Below, in pieces: positions 44,436 to 53,369 of a stretch of 64,000 nucleotides of DNA (its first letter is position 1; the number at the start of each line of letters is the position of its first letter). The position numbers were made by a program, and so were the translations under genes. This stretch comes from Foliimonas ilicis (GTDB lineage: Bacteria > Pseudomonadota > Alphaproteobacteria > Rhizobiales > Rhizobiaceae): the NCBI RefSeq assembly GCF_039939195.1, contig NZ_JBDUUH010000001.1, positions 124,001-188,000 on the forward strand. Reading direction: 5' to 3'. The notes under the pieces were generated by a model that saw only the letters and a list, made by a program, of their open reading frames with translations, did no database searches and was not told where the DNA came from.

Positions 44436-44781
44436 GATTGGATTCTTTCATGTCGGCCTGTCGCTGATCGTCCTGGCTGTCGGTCGATACGCCGAACCAA
44501 ACAGTTTCGAGGATCGCAAAAACGATGGGGATTGAGTCAGCCAGCGGACGCTTGGCGACATAAGCCGCGACCAGTGCGGCGGCTTCTTTCGGGTCAGTTC
44601 CGCCGCCGATCAGTGCAAGGCGGATGGTCTCGGAAAGATCGGCAATACCGAATTGCAGAGCGCGGACGCGCTGGAACAATGCGCCAATGCCGACGCCGGT
44701 CTTGCGCTGAAGTTCTTCGATAAGCTCAAAAGGCAAGGCGAATGTCTTTTCGCCGTCGCCAAAGAACGCGACATGCTTCAT
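44428..44781 (-). CDS. GTA gp10-like tail tube chaperone
   Basis: A 117-residue protein: VAFFGDGEKTFALPFELIEE and LQRKTGVGIGALFQRV, then ETIRLALIGGGTDPKEAAAL fit the Phage_TAC_11 (GTA gp10) pattern. The ATG overlaps the portal stop and its end overlaps the capsid gene. A chaperone between portal and capsid genes, with no tail tube gene nearby, is unexpected. Confidence 0.7.
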   Translation of the reverse strand: MKHVAFFGDGEKTFALPFELIEELQRKTGVGIGALFQRVRALQFGIADLSETIRLALIGGGTDPKEAAALVAAYVAKRPLADSIPIVFAILETVWFGVSTDSQDDQRQADMKESNHG

Positions 44782-46037
44782 GCTGCTTCCTCGCCGGTTG
44801 AACGGTTGTCGTTTTGGCCGGTCGGTTTGCCGGGTGTGATATGCGGATTGTCGAGCTTGTCAGCGCCAGCGATGGCCGGAAGGTTCAAGCCGCTGCGAAC
44901 CTCATTTGCGGTCAGCGCGCCCATGGCGCGATATTGGCCGTAAGTCGTGGCGCGTGTGGCGGCGTTGGCGCTCAAGAGGTCATCGAGAACGAACTCGATA
45001 TAGAAGCCGTCTGCGCGTTCTTCAGGCGAAAGCAGGACGCGCGCATAAGCCCATTCCCACGCCTCAAGCCAAGGCCGGAGCGTGAGCGTCAGAAACTGTT
45101 GCGCCATTTCCTCGCTGTTTGACCATGTGGCGCGCGTGAGGTCGAAAAGCATTGGTGGCGGGATGCGAAAGAGCCGCGCGATTTCCTCAAGCTGGAAACG
45201 GCGGTTCTCAAGAAACTGCGCATCGGTCGAGGTCATCGTGGCCGGATCGTATTTCCAGCCATCATCAAGAATCAGCGGATCATTGTTGCCATTGGACTGC
45301 CAGTTTCGCCAAGCCTTCTTGATATTGGCAATGACGGTTGCGCCGTTATCCGCGCCCGCCTTGCCTTCTTTTGAGAGAATTGCGGACGGACGCGCACCGC
45401 TTCCAAAAAGCTGCGCAGCGTGGCGTTCAAGGACAGATGAAAGAGCGATAGCTTCGCGACCGGCCTTGATTGGCGATAGGTCGAGCGGCGAAGAAATATG
45501 AAGAATGTCGCGGAAGCTGAAAACCTGTTCGCGGTTCTTGGCGTCACGCTGGATATAGGACGGCTCGCCGCTGATCTCGTCAAACCGGATGGTGATCGAA
45601 CGCGGATCGAGGCGCGTAAACAGAACGGGACGGCCTGCGAAATTCCGGCCTACATGCGCAAAACCATGATCATGCAAAAGAGCGTCGGTTGTGAGGGCGC
45701 GCCTAAATTCACCTGCTGAAGTCCATTCGTTGGCTTCGTCATGAATAAGGCGATAGGCCGGATGATCATTGGCGGTCCGCTTCCCGCCTGTTCCACTGCG
45801 TTCATCGCTTACATGACGACAGAAGAGTTTGGCGGGAAGCGAACCAATTGCGCCTGATAAAAGCACAATAGCGGAAAACACGGCAGGGACGCGTAGCGCG
45901 GTGGTCGCGTTTATAGAAGGGCCAGCAATCGTTGGTGCCGCGCCGAATATTTCGAGTGCGAAAGGATTGGTGAGAGGGACGGACTTCTTTTCCGTATCAA
46001 TACCAATAGCCGTCTTTACTGACTCAATAATACTCAA
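44778..46037 (-). CDS. Phage portal protein (HK97 type)
   Basis: A 419-residue protein that forms the DNA entry ring. Typical blocks are PAVFSAIVLLSGAIGSLPAK, HDHGFAHVGRN, VFSFRDILHISSPLD and the C-terminal NRRFQLEEIARLFRIPP with LTLRPWLEAWEWAYARVLL. The start is a TTG at 46037 with AGGGA about ten bases upstream. It is the first gene of the long operon; the gap to integrase (46038–46143) must hold the late promoter. Confidence 0.93.
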   Translation of the reverse strand: MSIIESVKTAIGIDTEKKSVPLTNPFALEIFGAAPTIAGPSINATTALRVPAVFSAIVLLSGAIGSLPAKLFCRHVSDERSGTGGKRTANDHPAYRLIHDEANEWTSAGEFRRALTTDALLHDHGFAHVGRNFAGRPVLFTRLDPRSITIRFDEISGEPSYIQRDAKNREQVFSFRDILHISSPLDLSPIKAGREAIALSSVLERHAAQLFGSGARPSAILSKEGKAGADNGATVIANIKKAWRNWQSNGNNDPLILDDGWKYDPATMTSTDAQFLENRRFQLEEIARLFRIPPPMLFDLTRATWSNSEEMAQQFLTLTLRPWLEAWEWAYARVLLSPEERADGFYIEFVLDDLLSANAATRATTYGQYRAMGALTANEVRSGLNLPAIAGADKLDNPHITPGKPTGQNDNRSTGEEAA

Positions 46038-46084
46038 CTAAACAATTTCCCTAAGATCAACTTAGCAATATTGTCTCACGGGTT

Positions 46085-46100
46085 GATTCGCGTGTGAATC
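46085..46100. promoter_or_regulatory. Inverted repeat in front of the late operon
   Basis: GATTC and GAATC flank a six-base centre in the 106-bp AT-rich gap between the integrase and portal genes. It could be an operator for the head operon, or part of an integrase transcript end. No repressor gene is found in the element to bind it. Confidence 0.4.
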
Positions 46101-46143
46101 CTCTTTATTTTCTCGCGATAGGAATAATATCCTTGACTTTTTA

Positions 46144-47715
46144 TTATAAATCGTATCTTGGTAGCTTATTGATAGCCGCCGTTTTGGCTTTGATCGTCAC
46201 ATCGCCGTAGCTATCACCTGCCGTTTTCGAGGCGTGGCCTTGGATGGCGTCTAGGGTCCGATCAGCGATCCCCTCTTCCCGCCCGACCGTCTTAAAGCGA
46301 TGACGCCAGCCATGGCTTGGGCTTACGCCTTCCGGCACGATTTCCATTTTCTGAAGCCATTCGCTTATCCGCCCTGAAATCGTGCGTGCGGCGCTTGCGG
46401 CATTCTTGCCCCGACGGTCTGGATAAAATAGCGGTCCATCCTGTGAAGCGTCCACGAAATCCATAAAGCCCATGTCGAGCAATTGCGAATGCAGTGGCAC
46501 ATCGCGATAGCCGCCAGCTTTGACGGTTCCGGCATCTGGCGTGATCCGCATAATGTGCGTGTCGCCTTCCTTTCGGAAATCTTGCTTTCGTAGTTGCACA
46601 ATCTCGCCGACGCGCGCGCCGGTGAAAGCACATAGAATAGGCGACCACCGTTTTGCCGCCGTGGTTTGCGGGCGCTCCATCGTGGCTGGATTGTCCGTAA
46701 CAGCCGCAACGTGGTCGCGGGCAGCGCGAAGGATCACAAGCGCCTCATTATCGGTAAAGCCCTTCTCCCTCGAAAGCTGCTTACGTGGAACCTCTTGGCG
46801 AACCTGATCCGCTACGTTGGAATCGAGCTTATCGTTCGCAACCGCCCATTTCAGGACGGTTCGCACGGAAGCGAGATAAACGTCTCCAACGGTTTTTGCA
46901 GAAAGTGTCTTTAGGCGCGCATCGCGCCATTCCATGAGATTTTGCTTTGTCAGGCGGCGAGCGTCGTCATGTCGGATAAACTTCACCAAATCCACAAAGA
47001 CCGGGGTCCAGCGCTTTTCAGCGCCTTTACCTCGCCCGATTGCCTTCCGGCTATGAAGATAGTCGGTCAAAAGTCGCTTAAGCGAAACAGGTGGCTTTTC
47101 TTCTGATACCGGTTGTGCGTTGGCGATGATTGGATGCGTCGGCTTGCCTGTCCAGTCGCCTTCATGGCGTTCTGCGGCACGCGAAAGAGCCTCATACTCT
47201 GACGCGCATAACGCGCGCGCCACGCTCCGCCATTCGGAAGTGCCACGTTCTACGGTCGTGTTTCCGAGTCGCCGGAAGCGCTCGATCTGGCCGCCAACCA
47301 GTTCTTCTAATTCGTCGTCATCTAGCGCGCCTGAAAACCCATCACGAAGCTGTCGGGCTAAAATGTCGTCAATGCCGAGTTGCGCATAGATCGGATAGTG
47401 ATCTCTGATTTCTTCATCAAAGGCCAAGCGCTCTTGGTAGTTTCGAAGCGCGATCTGGTCAGGGGCCAGCGGGTAGCGACCGGGTGTAACTTGCCGGTTG
47501 CCAGCTTCTGCCGCCCGCCGTTCGGCCTTGGCGATGGTGAATTGAAGGTCGGTAACAGCGCTTGGCAACTTTTTCAAAGCGATTCGGTAGTCGGGACCGA
47601 GTGCCGTTCGCAGTTCTGATTTGCCGTCAATGAAGGGGCGAAGGTCTGTCGGAACGACTAAGCGCGCGAAATAGCGACCGTCTCGATTAAGAAGATGGCG
47701 AATCCTGCCGACCAT
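46144..47715 (-). CDS. int: Tyrosine site-specific integrase
   Basis: A 523-residue tyrosine recombinase. An N-terminal DUF6538-like block (MVGRIRHLLNRDGRYFARLV) is followed by a SAM-like core-binding domain near 215–310 and the catalytic domain: first Arg in CAFTGARVGEIVQL, HGWRHRFKTVGREEGI giving His-x-x-Arg, IQGHAS, and the nucleophile Tyr in DSYGDV. It integrates the element into tRNA-Thr. The ATG at 47715 is used. The start codon lies 86 bases from the tRNA end with candidate arm sites between them. Confidence 0.93.
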   Translation of the reverse strand: MVGRIRHLLNRDGRYFARLVVPTDLRPFIDGKSELRTALGPDYRIALKKLPSAVTDLQFTIAKAERRAAEAGNRQVTPGRYPLAPDQIALRNYQERLAFDEEIRDHYPIYAQLGIDDILARQLRDGFSGALDDDELEELVGGQIERFRRLGNTTVERGTSEWRSVARALCASEYEALSRAAERHEGDWTGKPTHPIIANAQPVSEEKPPVSLKRLLTDYLHSRKAIGRGKGAEKRWTPVFVDLVKFIRHDDARRLTKQNLMEWRDARLKTLSAKTVGDVYLASVRTVLKWAVANDKLDSNVADQVRQEVPRKQLSREKGFTDNEALVILRAARDHVAAVTDNPATMERPQTTAAKRWSPILCAFTGARVGEIVQLRKQDFRKEGDTHIMRITPDAGTVKAGGYRDVPLHSQLLDMGFMDFVDASQDGPLFYPDRRGKNAASAARTISGRISEWLQKMEIVPEGVSPSHGWRHRFKTVGREEGIADRTLDAIQGHASKTAGDSYGDVTIKAKTAAINKLPRYDL

Positions 47716-47725
47716 ATGCAATCCA

Positions 47726-47747
47726 TTTGTAACGGTTTTTGTAACGT
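47726..47747. promoter_or_regulatory. Candidate integrase arm sites, proximal end
   Basis: TTTGTAACGG (47726–47735) and TTTGTAACGT (47738–47747) in the same direction, matching the pair at 30481–30498. They lie between the integrase start and the att core and may also control integrase expression. Confidence 0.6.
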
Positions 47748-47804
47748 TAGAATGGACGCAAAGCCTTGCGTGTCAAGAGGTTCAATGATTTCAATGGGAT
47801 AGAA

Positions 47805-47879
<75 letters not shown>

Positions 47880-48027
47880 ATCCGGATGCGGCGGACTTCT
47901 GCCACAGGAAAGCTGAGAGCGCAAGTTATGTGTGCATGTTCTTTTCAGGAGTTTTGCAAGACACGGCATTGCCATAATGATAGGCAAGTTGCGATTGACG
48001 GGTTCGAGGGCAAAACGGCACGAAAAC

Positions 48028-48210
48028 ATGGCTGAAAATGACGAAAAAGCGCGAAAATCCAAACAGAACCCGGATCGCAAGGATCGTCTGGCCGATCAGT
48101 TGAGGGCGAATCTCCAAAGACGCAAGGCGCAGATCAGGTCGCGGCGCGTTGGTGACGCCGACCAACGACCCGAAGGACTGAAAGCAGCACGCATTGAAGA
48201 GGGTGAGTGA
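48028..48210 (+). CDS. Small basic conserved protein upstream of murA
   Basis: A 60-residue, highly charged protein starting MAENDEKARKSKQNPDRKDR, with an amphipathic helix LADQLRANLQRRKAQI. Proteins like this lie just before murA in many Rhizobiales, so it is likely real although unnamed. A 108-base gap separates it from murA. Confidence 0.7.
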   Translation: MAENDEKARKSKQNPDRKDRLADQLRANLQRRKAQIRSRRVGDADQRPEGLKAARIEEGE

Positions 48211-48318
48211 TTCACCTCGCTTTTTACCCGGTTCCTTGAACAGCAAGGCACAGTGGGGTAGATGGCGCCCTACCCAAGACAATCAGCAAGCCGGGACCAA
48301 CCCGGAGAAACGAGTTCC

Positions 48319-49608
48319 ATGGATCGCATCAGGATAGTCGGCGGCAACGAATTGAGTGGCCGCATTCCGATCTCGGGCGCGAAGAACGCCGCGCTGCCGC
48401 TGATGATCGCCTCGTTGCTGACGGACGATACGCTGACGCTGGAAAATGTACCGCATCTGGCCGATGTCGAGCAGCTTATTCGTATTCTCGGCAATCACGG
48501 CGTGGATTACTCCGTGAACGGTCGCCGCGAGAAGCAGAGCGAAGGCTATTCGCGCACGATCAATTTTTCGGCGCGCAACATCGTCGATACGACTGCGCCT
48601 TATGAACTCGTCTCCAAGATGCGCGCGAGCTTCTGGGTGATCGGGCCATTGCTGGCGCGCATGGGCGTTGCCAAGGTTTCGCTGCCGGGCGGTTGCGCCA
48701 TCGGCACGCGGCCGGTCGATCTTTTCCTCGATGGTCTTCAGGCGCTGGGCGCTGATATCGAGGTTGAAAGCGGCTATGTTATCGCCAAGACCAAGGATCG
48801 CCTTGTCGGCAACCGCTATAAATTCCCGAAAGTCTCTGTCGGCGCGACGCATGTGCTGTTGATGTCGGCTTCGCTGGCCAAGGGCGAAACTGTTCTCGAA
48901 AACGCTGCCTGCGAGCCAGAAATCGTCAATCTCGCCGAATGCCTCAACGCGATGGGCGCGAAGATTTCCGGTGCAGGCACCCCGACCATCACCATTTCAG
49001 GCGTCGATTCGCTTTCCGGCGCGCGCCATCGGGTTATTCCGGACCGTATCGAGACCGGCACCTATGCAATGGCCGTGGCTATGACGGGTGGCGACGTTAT
49101 TCTTGAAGGTGCGAACCCCGCACAGCTTCAGACCGCACTCGACATCATCGTTCAGGCAGGCGCGGAAATCATTCCGGTCGAAAACGGTATCCGCGTCAAG
49201 CGCAATGGCAATGGCATTCGCCCCGTCGATGTCGTGACCGAGCCTTTCCCCGGCTTCCCGACCGACCTTCAGGCGCAGTTCATGGGACTGATGACCATGG
49301 CGCAGGGTCAGTCACGGATCACCGAGACAATTTTCGAAAATCGTTTCATGCATGTGCAGGAACTTGCCCGCCTCGGCGCGCATATCACGCTTGCCGGACA
49401 GACGGCGATTGTCGAAGGCGTATCCAAGCTGAAAGGCGCGCCCGTAATGGCGACCGATCTGCGCGCCTCCGTATCGCTGGTCATTGCCGGTCTGGCAGCC
49501 GAAGGCGAGACCGTCGTCAACCGCGTCTACCATCTGGACCGCGGCTTTGAACGGCTCGAGGAAAAGCTGTCCAATTGCGGAGCTGTCATCGAGCGCATTT
49601 CGGGCTGA
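48319..49608 (+). CDS. murA: UDP-N-acetylglucosamine 1-carboxyvinyltransferase MurA
   Basis: A 429-residue cytoplasmic enzyme for the first committed step of peptidoglycan synthesis: it moves enolpyruvate from PEP to UDP-GlcNAc. LSGRIPISGAKNAALPLMIA opens the first domain (split here: RIPISGAKNAALPLM), and PGGCAIGTRPVDLFLDGL carries the active-site Cys near residue 117, the fosfomycin target. VTEPFPGFPTDLQAQFM is a family block. GGAG lies upstream of the ATG at 48319. It starts the conserved murA–yacG run. Confidence 0.96.
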   Translation: MDRIRIVGGNELSGRIPISGAKNAALPLMIASLLTDDTLTLENVPHLADVEQLIRILGNHGVDYSVNGRREKQSEGYSRTINFSARNIVDTTAPYELVSKMRASFWVIGPLLARMGVAKVSLPGGCAIGTRPVDLFLDGLQALGADIEVESGYVIAKTKDRLVGNRYKFPKVSVGATHVLLMSASLAKGETVLENAACEPEIVNLAECLNAMGAKISGAGTPTITISGVDSLSGARHRVIPDRIETGTYAMAVAMTGGDVILEGANPAQLQTALDIIVQAGAEIIPVENGIRVKRNGNGIRPVDVVTEPFPGFPTDLQAQFMGLMTMAQGQSRITETIFENRFMHVQELARLGAHITLAGQTAIVEGVSKLKGAPVMATDLRASVSLVIAGLAAEGETVVNRVYHLDRGFERLEEKLSNCGAVIERISG

Positions 49609-49694
49609 ATTCAGCTCGAACCGGGGCGGTTGCGCATCCAGGCAAGACCGCCTAACACAAAGTCTGGAAACAATTTTCAGGCGCTGCATCTGAC

Positions 49695-50129
49695 ATGGAC
49701 CAGCTAAAACTCATCGCACTCGACGAACAGGATTTGGGCATCGTCTCGGCCCATCTCCAGGATGCCGTTCTCAAGGTGAAGGAATTCAACTTCGCACCGG
49801 CGACAAAGCAGTTCAGCCTGACGCTGAACCGCTTCGTCTGGGAAAAGGGCGGGAAATTCCTTCGTCCACATAATGAACGGCGCAAAAGCCTGCTGCATTT
49901 CGACCGCGTGCTCGGCGTGCAGCTATCGGGCATCGACCGGTCGAAGCCGGAAGAAGTGCTTTCGCTGATGACAGTGAGTTTTACAGCCGGTGATACACCT
50001 GCCGGCACAGTCGAGCTTTTGTTTTCAGGCGGCGGCAAGGTCAGGCTCGATGTCGAATGCATCGAGGCGCGGCTCGCCGATCTCGGCGGCGCATGGGAAG
50101 CCTCTTCGCGCCCCGCTCACAAGAACTGA
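49695..50129 (+). CDS. DUF2948 family protein
   Basis: A 144-residue soluble protein, all alpha/beta with no signal. MDQLKLIALDEQDLGIVSAH and LNRFVWEKGG are typical of DUF2948, nearly always found between murA and hisD in Rhizobiales. It lies nine bases before hisD. Function unknown. Confidence 0.85.
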   Translation: MDQLKLIALDEQDLGIVSAHLQDAVLKVKEFNFAPATKQFSLTLNRFVWEKGGKFLRPHNERRKSLLHFDRVLGVQLSGIDRSKPEEVLSLMTVSFTAGDTPAGTVELLFSGGGKVRLDVECIEARLADLGGAWEASSRPAHKN

Positions 50130-50138
50130 GGAATAAGA

Positions 50139-51431
50139 ATGGCGCGTGTTCTACGCCAATCCAGTGTTGATTTCGAACAGCAATTCGAAGCATTTCTTGG
50201 GACCAAGCGCGAAGTCTCGCCGGATGTCGATGCGAGCGTGCGCGACATCATCAAGAATGTGCGTGAGCGCGGTGACGCAGCGCTGATCGACTACACACTG
50301 AAATTCGACAAGACCGATCTTGGCGCGCTTGGCATTGCGGTGAGTGCCGAAGAGATCGAGGCCGCCGCGGCGGCATGCGACCCGGAAACCATCGAGGCGC
50401 TGAAACTGGCGCGCGACCGCATTCAGTCGCACCATCAACGGCAAATGCCGAAGGATGATCGCTATGTCGATCCGATCGGCGTCGAGCTCGGCTCGCGCTG
50501 GACGGCAGTGGAATCGGTCGGCCTTTATGTTCCGGGCGGAACGGCGAGTTATCCAAGCTCGGTGCTGATGAATGCCGTTCCCGCAAAGGTCGCAGGCGTG
50601 GAACGCGTCGTCATGGTCGTGCCCTCGCCGGGCGGCGCAATCAATCCGCTGGTGCTGGCGGCTGCGCAGCTTGCAGGCGTGAAGGAAATCTACCGCATCG
50701 GCGGCGCACAGGCAGTTGCAGCGCTGGCTTATGGCACGCAGACGATAAAGCCCGTTTCCAAAATCGTTGGGCCGGGCAATGCCTATGTCGCAGCCGCCAA
50801 GCGTCAGGTGTTCGGCACTGTCGGCATCGACATGATCGCCGGACCTTCGGAAGTGCTGGTCATCGCCGATGCGGACAATGACCCGGACTGGATAGCCGCC
50901 GATCTTCTGGCACAGGCCGAACACGACGCTTCCGCGCAATCGATCCTCATTACCGATGACGAGGCTTTTGCGGTTTCGGTGACGGAAGCCGTCGAGCGGC
51001 AATTGAAGAGCCTGCCGCGTGGCGAAACAGCCGCTGCAAGCTGGCGCGATTTCGGCGCGATCATTCTCGTTGATGACATTGGTCACTCGGTTGCGCTCAA
51101 CAATCGCATCGCACCCGAGCATCTCGAACTCGCCATCGAAGACGCCGAGGAAATGCTGCCTCTCATCCGCAATGCCGGTGCTATTTTCGTCGGAAAACAT
51201 ACACCCGAAGTGATCGGTGACTATGTTGGCGGGTCGAACCATGTGTTGCCGACCGCGCGCTCGGCGCGGTTTTCGTCCGGCCTTTCGGTTCTCGACTTCG
51301 TCAAGCGCAGTTCCATCCTGAAACTGGGCGCAGACCAGCTTCGCACCCTTGGGCCAGCGGCAATCGCTCTGGCCAAGGCGGAAGGGCTGGATGCACATGC
51401 GCGCTCGGTCTCAGTCCGGCTGAATATGTAG
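50139..51431 (+). CDS. hisD: Histidinol dehydrogenase HisD
   Basis: A 430-residue zinc enzyme making the last two NAD-linked oxidations in histidine synthesis. VESVGLYVPGGTASYPSSVL and IYRIGGAQAVAALAYGT, VGPGNAYVAAAKRQVFG and DMIAGPSEVLVIAD are the family blocks; IAPEHLEL and VGGSNHVLPT hold the general base and metal-site residues. GAGGAAT precedes the ATG at 50139. In Brucella HisD is known as a virulence factor and drug target. Confidence 0.96.
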   Translation: MARVLRQSSVDFEQQFEAFLGTKREVSPDVDASVRDIIKNVRERGDAALIDYTLKFDKTDLGALGIAVSAEEIEAAAAACDPETIEALKLARDRIQSHHQRQMPKDDRYVDPIGVELGSRWTAVESVGLYVPGGTASYPSSVLMNAVPAKVAGVERVVMVVPSPGGAINPLVLAAAQLAGVKEIYRIGGAQAVAALAYGTQTIKPVSKIVGPGNAYVAAAKRQVFGTVGIDMIAGPSEVLVIADADNDPDWIAADLLAQAEHDASAQSILITDDEAFAVSVTEAVERQLKSLPRGETAAASWRDFGAIILVDDIGHSVALNNRIAPEHLELAIEDAEEMLPLIRNAGAIFVGKHTPEVIGDYVGGSNHVLPTARSARFSSGLSVLDFVKRSSILKLGADQLRTLGPAAIALAKAEGLDAHARSVSVRLNM

Positions 51432-51437
51432 GCGGCG

Positions 51438-51923
51438 ATGGCGGACGGGACAGTCGATACCGCAAGGCTGATCGATGTCGAACTCGACGAATCGATCGGA
51501 CGGTCGACGCCCGACGTTGAACATGAACGCGCGGTCGCGATCTTCGATCTCATCGAGGAGAACAGTTTCCGTCCTATCGCCGATGAGGCATCCGGCCCCT
51601 ATCGTTTGAAGCTTTCGCTTGTCGATTCGAAGCTGGTTCTGGCTGTCTTTCGCGAAAACGGCGAGCCTGTCGTCACGCATATTCTTTCTCTGACGCCATT
51701 CAGGCGCATCGTGAAAGACTATTTTCTGATTTGCGAAAGCTATTACGACGCCATTCGCAGCTCCACACCAAGTCAGATCGAAGCCGTCGATATGGGACGC
51801 CGCGGCCTTCACAATGAGGGATCGCAGACGCTGCTCGACCGGCTGTCGGGCAAGATAGACGTCGATTTCGGCACGGCGCGGCGGCTTTTCACGCTCGTCT
51901 GCGTGCTGCACTGGCGAGGTTAG
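51438..51923 (+). CDS. UPF0262 family protein
   Basis: A 161-residue soluble protein: LIDVELDESIGRSTPDVEHE near the N-terminus and FRRIVKDYFLICESYYDAI in the centre are typical of UPF0262, present in Rhizobiales next to hisD. GGCGGCG-type leader only; its ATG is six bases after hisD stops. Function unknown. The next gene begins in the same frame directly after its TAG. Confidence 0.87.
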   Translation: MADGTVDTARLIDVELDESIGRSTPDVEHERAVAIFDLIEENSFRPIADEASGPYRLKLSLVDSKLVLAVFRENGEPVVTHILSLTPFRRIVKDYFLICESYYDAIRSSTPSQIEAVDMGRRGLHNEGSQTLLDRLSGKIDVDFGTARRLFTLVCVLHWRG

Positions 51924-51926
51924 CAC

Positions 51927-52367
51927 CTGTCGGCCGCGCCCCCACGCTCCATCCTGTTCATGTGCGGCATGAACGCGGTTCGCTCGCCAATGGCAGAAGC
52001 GCTGGCGCGAGTGGCCTTGCCCGCGACGACCTTCATCGCATCCGCCGGTGTGCGGGCAGGCTCTCGCGACCCGTTCGTCGATGCGGTGCTGGCGGAAGAC
52101 GGGATCGATCCGCCAGAGCATCGGCCAAAGCTGCTGGAAGATCTCGAAGACAGTTATTTCGACCTGATCATCACCCTGGCACCCGAAGCCCACCACGCCG
52201 CGCTCGAACTGACACGCTCCATGGCGGTGGATGTCGAATATTGGCCGACCGCGGACCCGACAACGGTGTCTGGAACGCGCGAACAGATCATGACGGCATA
52301 CAGGGACGTGCGCGAAAGGCTGAAAGCGCGTATAGAGGCACGATTCGACGCAAAAAGGGCTTCCTGA
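51927..52367 (+). CDS. Low-molecular-weight protein tyrosine phosphatase family protein, probable CTG start
   Basis: About 146 residues with the P-loop CGMNAVRSPMAEAL (C-x5-R-S) and the DPFVDAVLAEDGID and later Asp-Pro (TADPT) region of LMW phosphatases. The first ATG lies one residue before the catalytic Cys and would delete the first beta-strand (RSILFM), so an upstream start is needed. The only suitable codon after the preceding in-frame TAG is CTG at 51927, with GCGAGG upstream. The protein would dephosphorylate phosphotyrosine or arsenate-like substrates; the target is unknown. Read-through from the preceding gene is the alternative. Confidence 0.75.
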   Translation: MSAAPPRSILFMCGMNAVRSPMAEALARVALPATTFIASAGVRAGSRDPFVDAVLAEDGIDPPEHRPKLLEDLEDSYFDLIITLAPEAHHAALELTRSMAVDVEYWPTADPTTVSGTREQIMTAYRDVRERLKARIEARFDAKRAS

Positions 52368-52466
52368 GCCTTGCGAATAAGCGTGTTCACAAGCGAGCCA
52401 TAATCATATAGGTTCCGCCAAAATTCCGGCCCGATGCCGGAAATGATCTCAAGACAAAGGTATCGA

Positions 52467-52685
52467 ATGCCGAAGGAAGAAGTCCTCGAGTTCCCGGGTG
52501 TCGTTACGGAATTGCTTCCGAACGCCATGTTCCGGGTCAAGCTGGAAAACGAACACGAAATCATCGCCCACACTGCAGGCCGCATGCGCAAGAACCGCAT
52601 TCGCGTACTCACCGGCGACAAGGTTCTGGTCGAGATGACACCCTACGATCTGTCGAAGGGCCGCATCACCTATCGCTTCAAATAA
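52467..52685 (+). CDS. infA: Translation initiation factor IF-1
   Basis: A 72-residue OB-fold protein, full family length: MPKEEVLEFPGVVTELLPNA, AHTAGRMRKNRIRVLTGDK and VEMTPYDLSKGRITYRFK. It binds the ribosomal A site in initiation. AAGG lies before the ATG at 52467. A 99-base gap upstream may hold its own promoter. Confidence 0.97.
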   Translation: MPKEEVLEFPGVVTELLPNAMFRVKLENEHEIIAHTAGRMRKNRIRVLTGDKVLVEMTPYDLSKGRITYRFK

Positions 52686-52739
52686 GCCTCTTCAAAAAGG
52701 GCGGCGGAAGGCCGAGTTGCCTGAGCCGACACTAAACCG

Positions 52740-53369
52740 ATGAGCGTCATTCAGAAGCTTGTGCTTGCCTCGGGCTCTCCACGTCGGATCGAGCTGCTCC
52801 AGCAGGCAGGCATAGAACCAGCCCGCGTCTATCCAGCCGATGTGGACGAGACACCGCTGCGCGCCGAACATCCGCGTTCTCTCGCCAAACGCCTGTGCAA
52901 GGCAAAGGCCGAGAAGGCGTATGATGCGCTGAGCAAGGACGCCGATTTTTCCGGCTCCTATATTCTCGCCGCCGATACGGTCGTGGCCGTCGGACGCCGT
53001 ATTCTGCCCAAGGCGGAAACGGCTGACGAGGCATCGAACTGTCTCAAGCTTCTGTCGGGACGCGCGCACCGCGTTTATTCCGGCATCTGCCTGATCACGC
53101 CTGCCGGGAAAGTGCGCCAGAAGCTGGTCGAAACACGCGTGCGCTTCAAGCGGCTGACGCGCGAAGAACTCGACGCCTATATCGCTTGTGGCGAGTGGCG
53201 CGGCAAAGCGGGCGGATACGGAATTCAGGGACTTGCCGGCACATTCGTCGTCAAGCTCGTCGGCTCCTACACGAATGTCGTCGGACTGCCGCTTTATGAA
53301 ACCGTCAGCCTGCTTTCGGGCGAAGGCTTGAAGGTTCATTCCGGTTGGGCAGCGGGTTCATCGATATGA
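52740..53369 (+). CDS. maf: Maf-like nucleoside triphosphate pyrophosphatase
   Basis: A 209-residue enzyme that hydrolyses non-canonical or modified nucleotides (dTTP/UTP type). The opening ASGSPRRIELLQQAG, DTVVAVGRRILPKAET and SGRAHRVYSGICLIT are the Maf motifs. It overlaps yacG by four bases and is followed by it as in other Rhizobiales. Confidence 0.94.
   Translation: MSVIQKLVLASGSPRRIELLQQAGIEPARVYPADVDETPLRAEHPRSLAKRLCKAKAEKAYDALSKDADFSGSYILAADTVVAVGRRILPKAETADEASNCLKLLSGRAHRVYSGICLITPAGKVRQKLVETRVRFKRLTREELDAYIACGEWRGKAGGYGIQGLAGTFVVKLVGSYTNVVGLPLYETVSLLSGEGLKVHSGWAAGSSI

Noticed and set aside
43827..44723. 298-codon plus-strand frame in the phage operon
   Set aside because: Shadow of the protease-capsid and chaperone genes; no motif or start signal.
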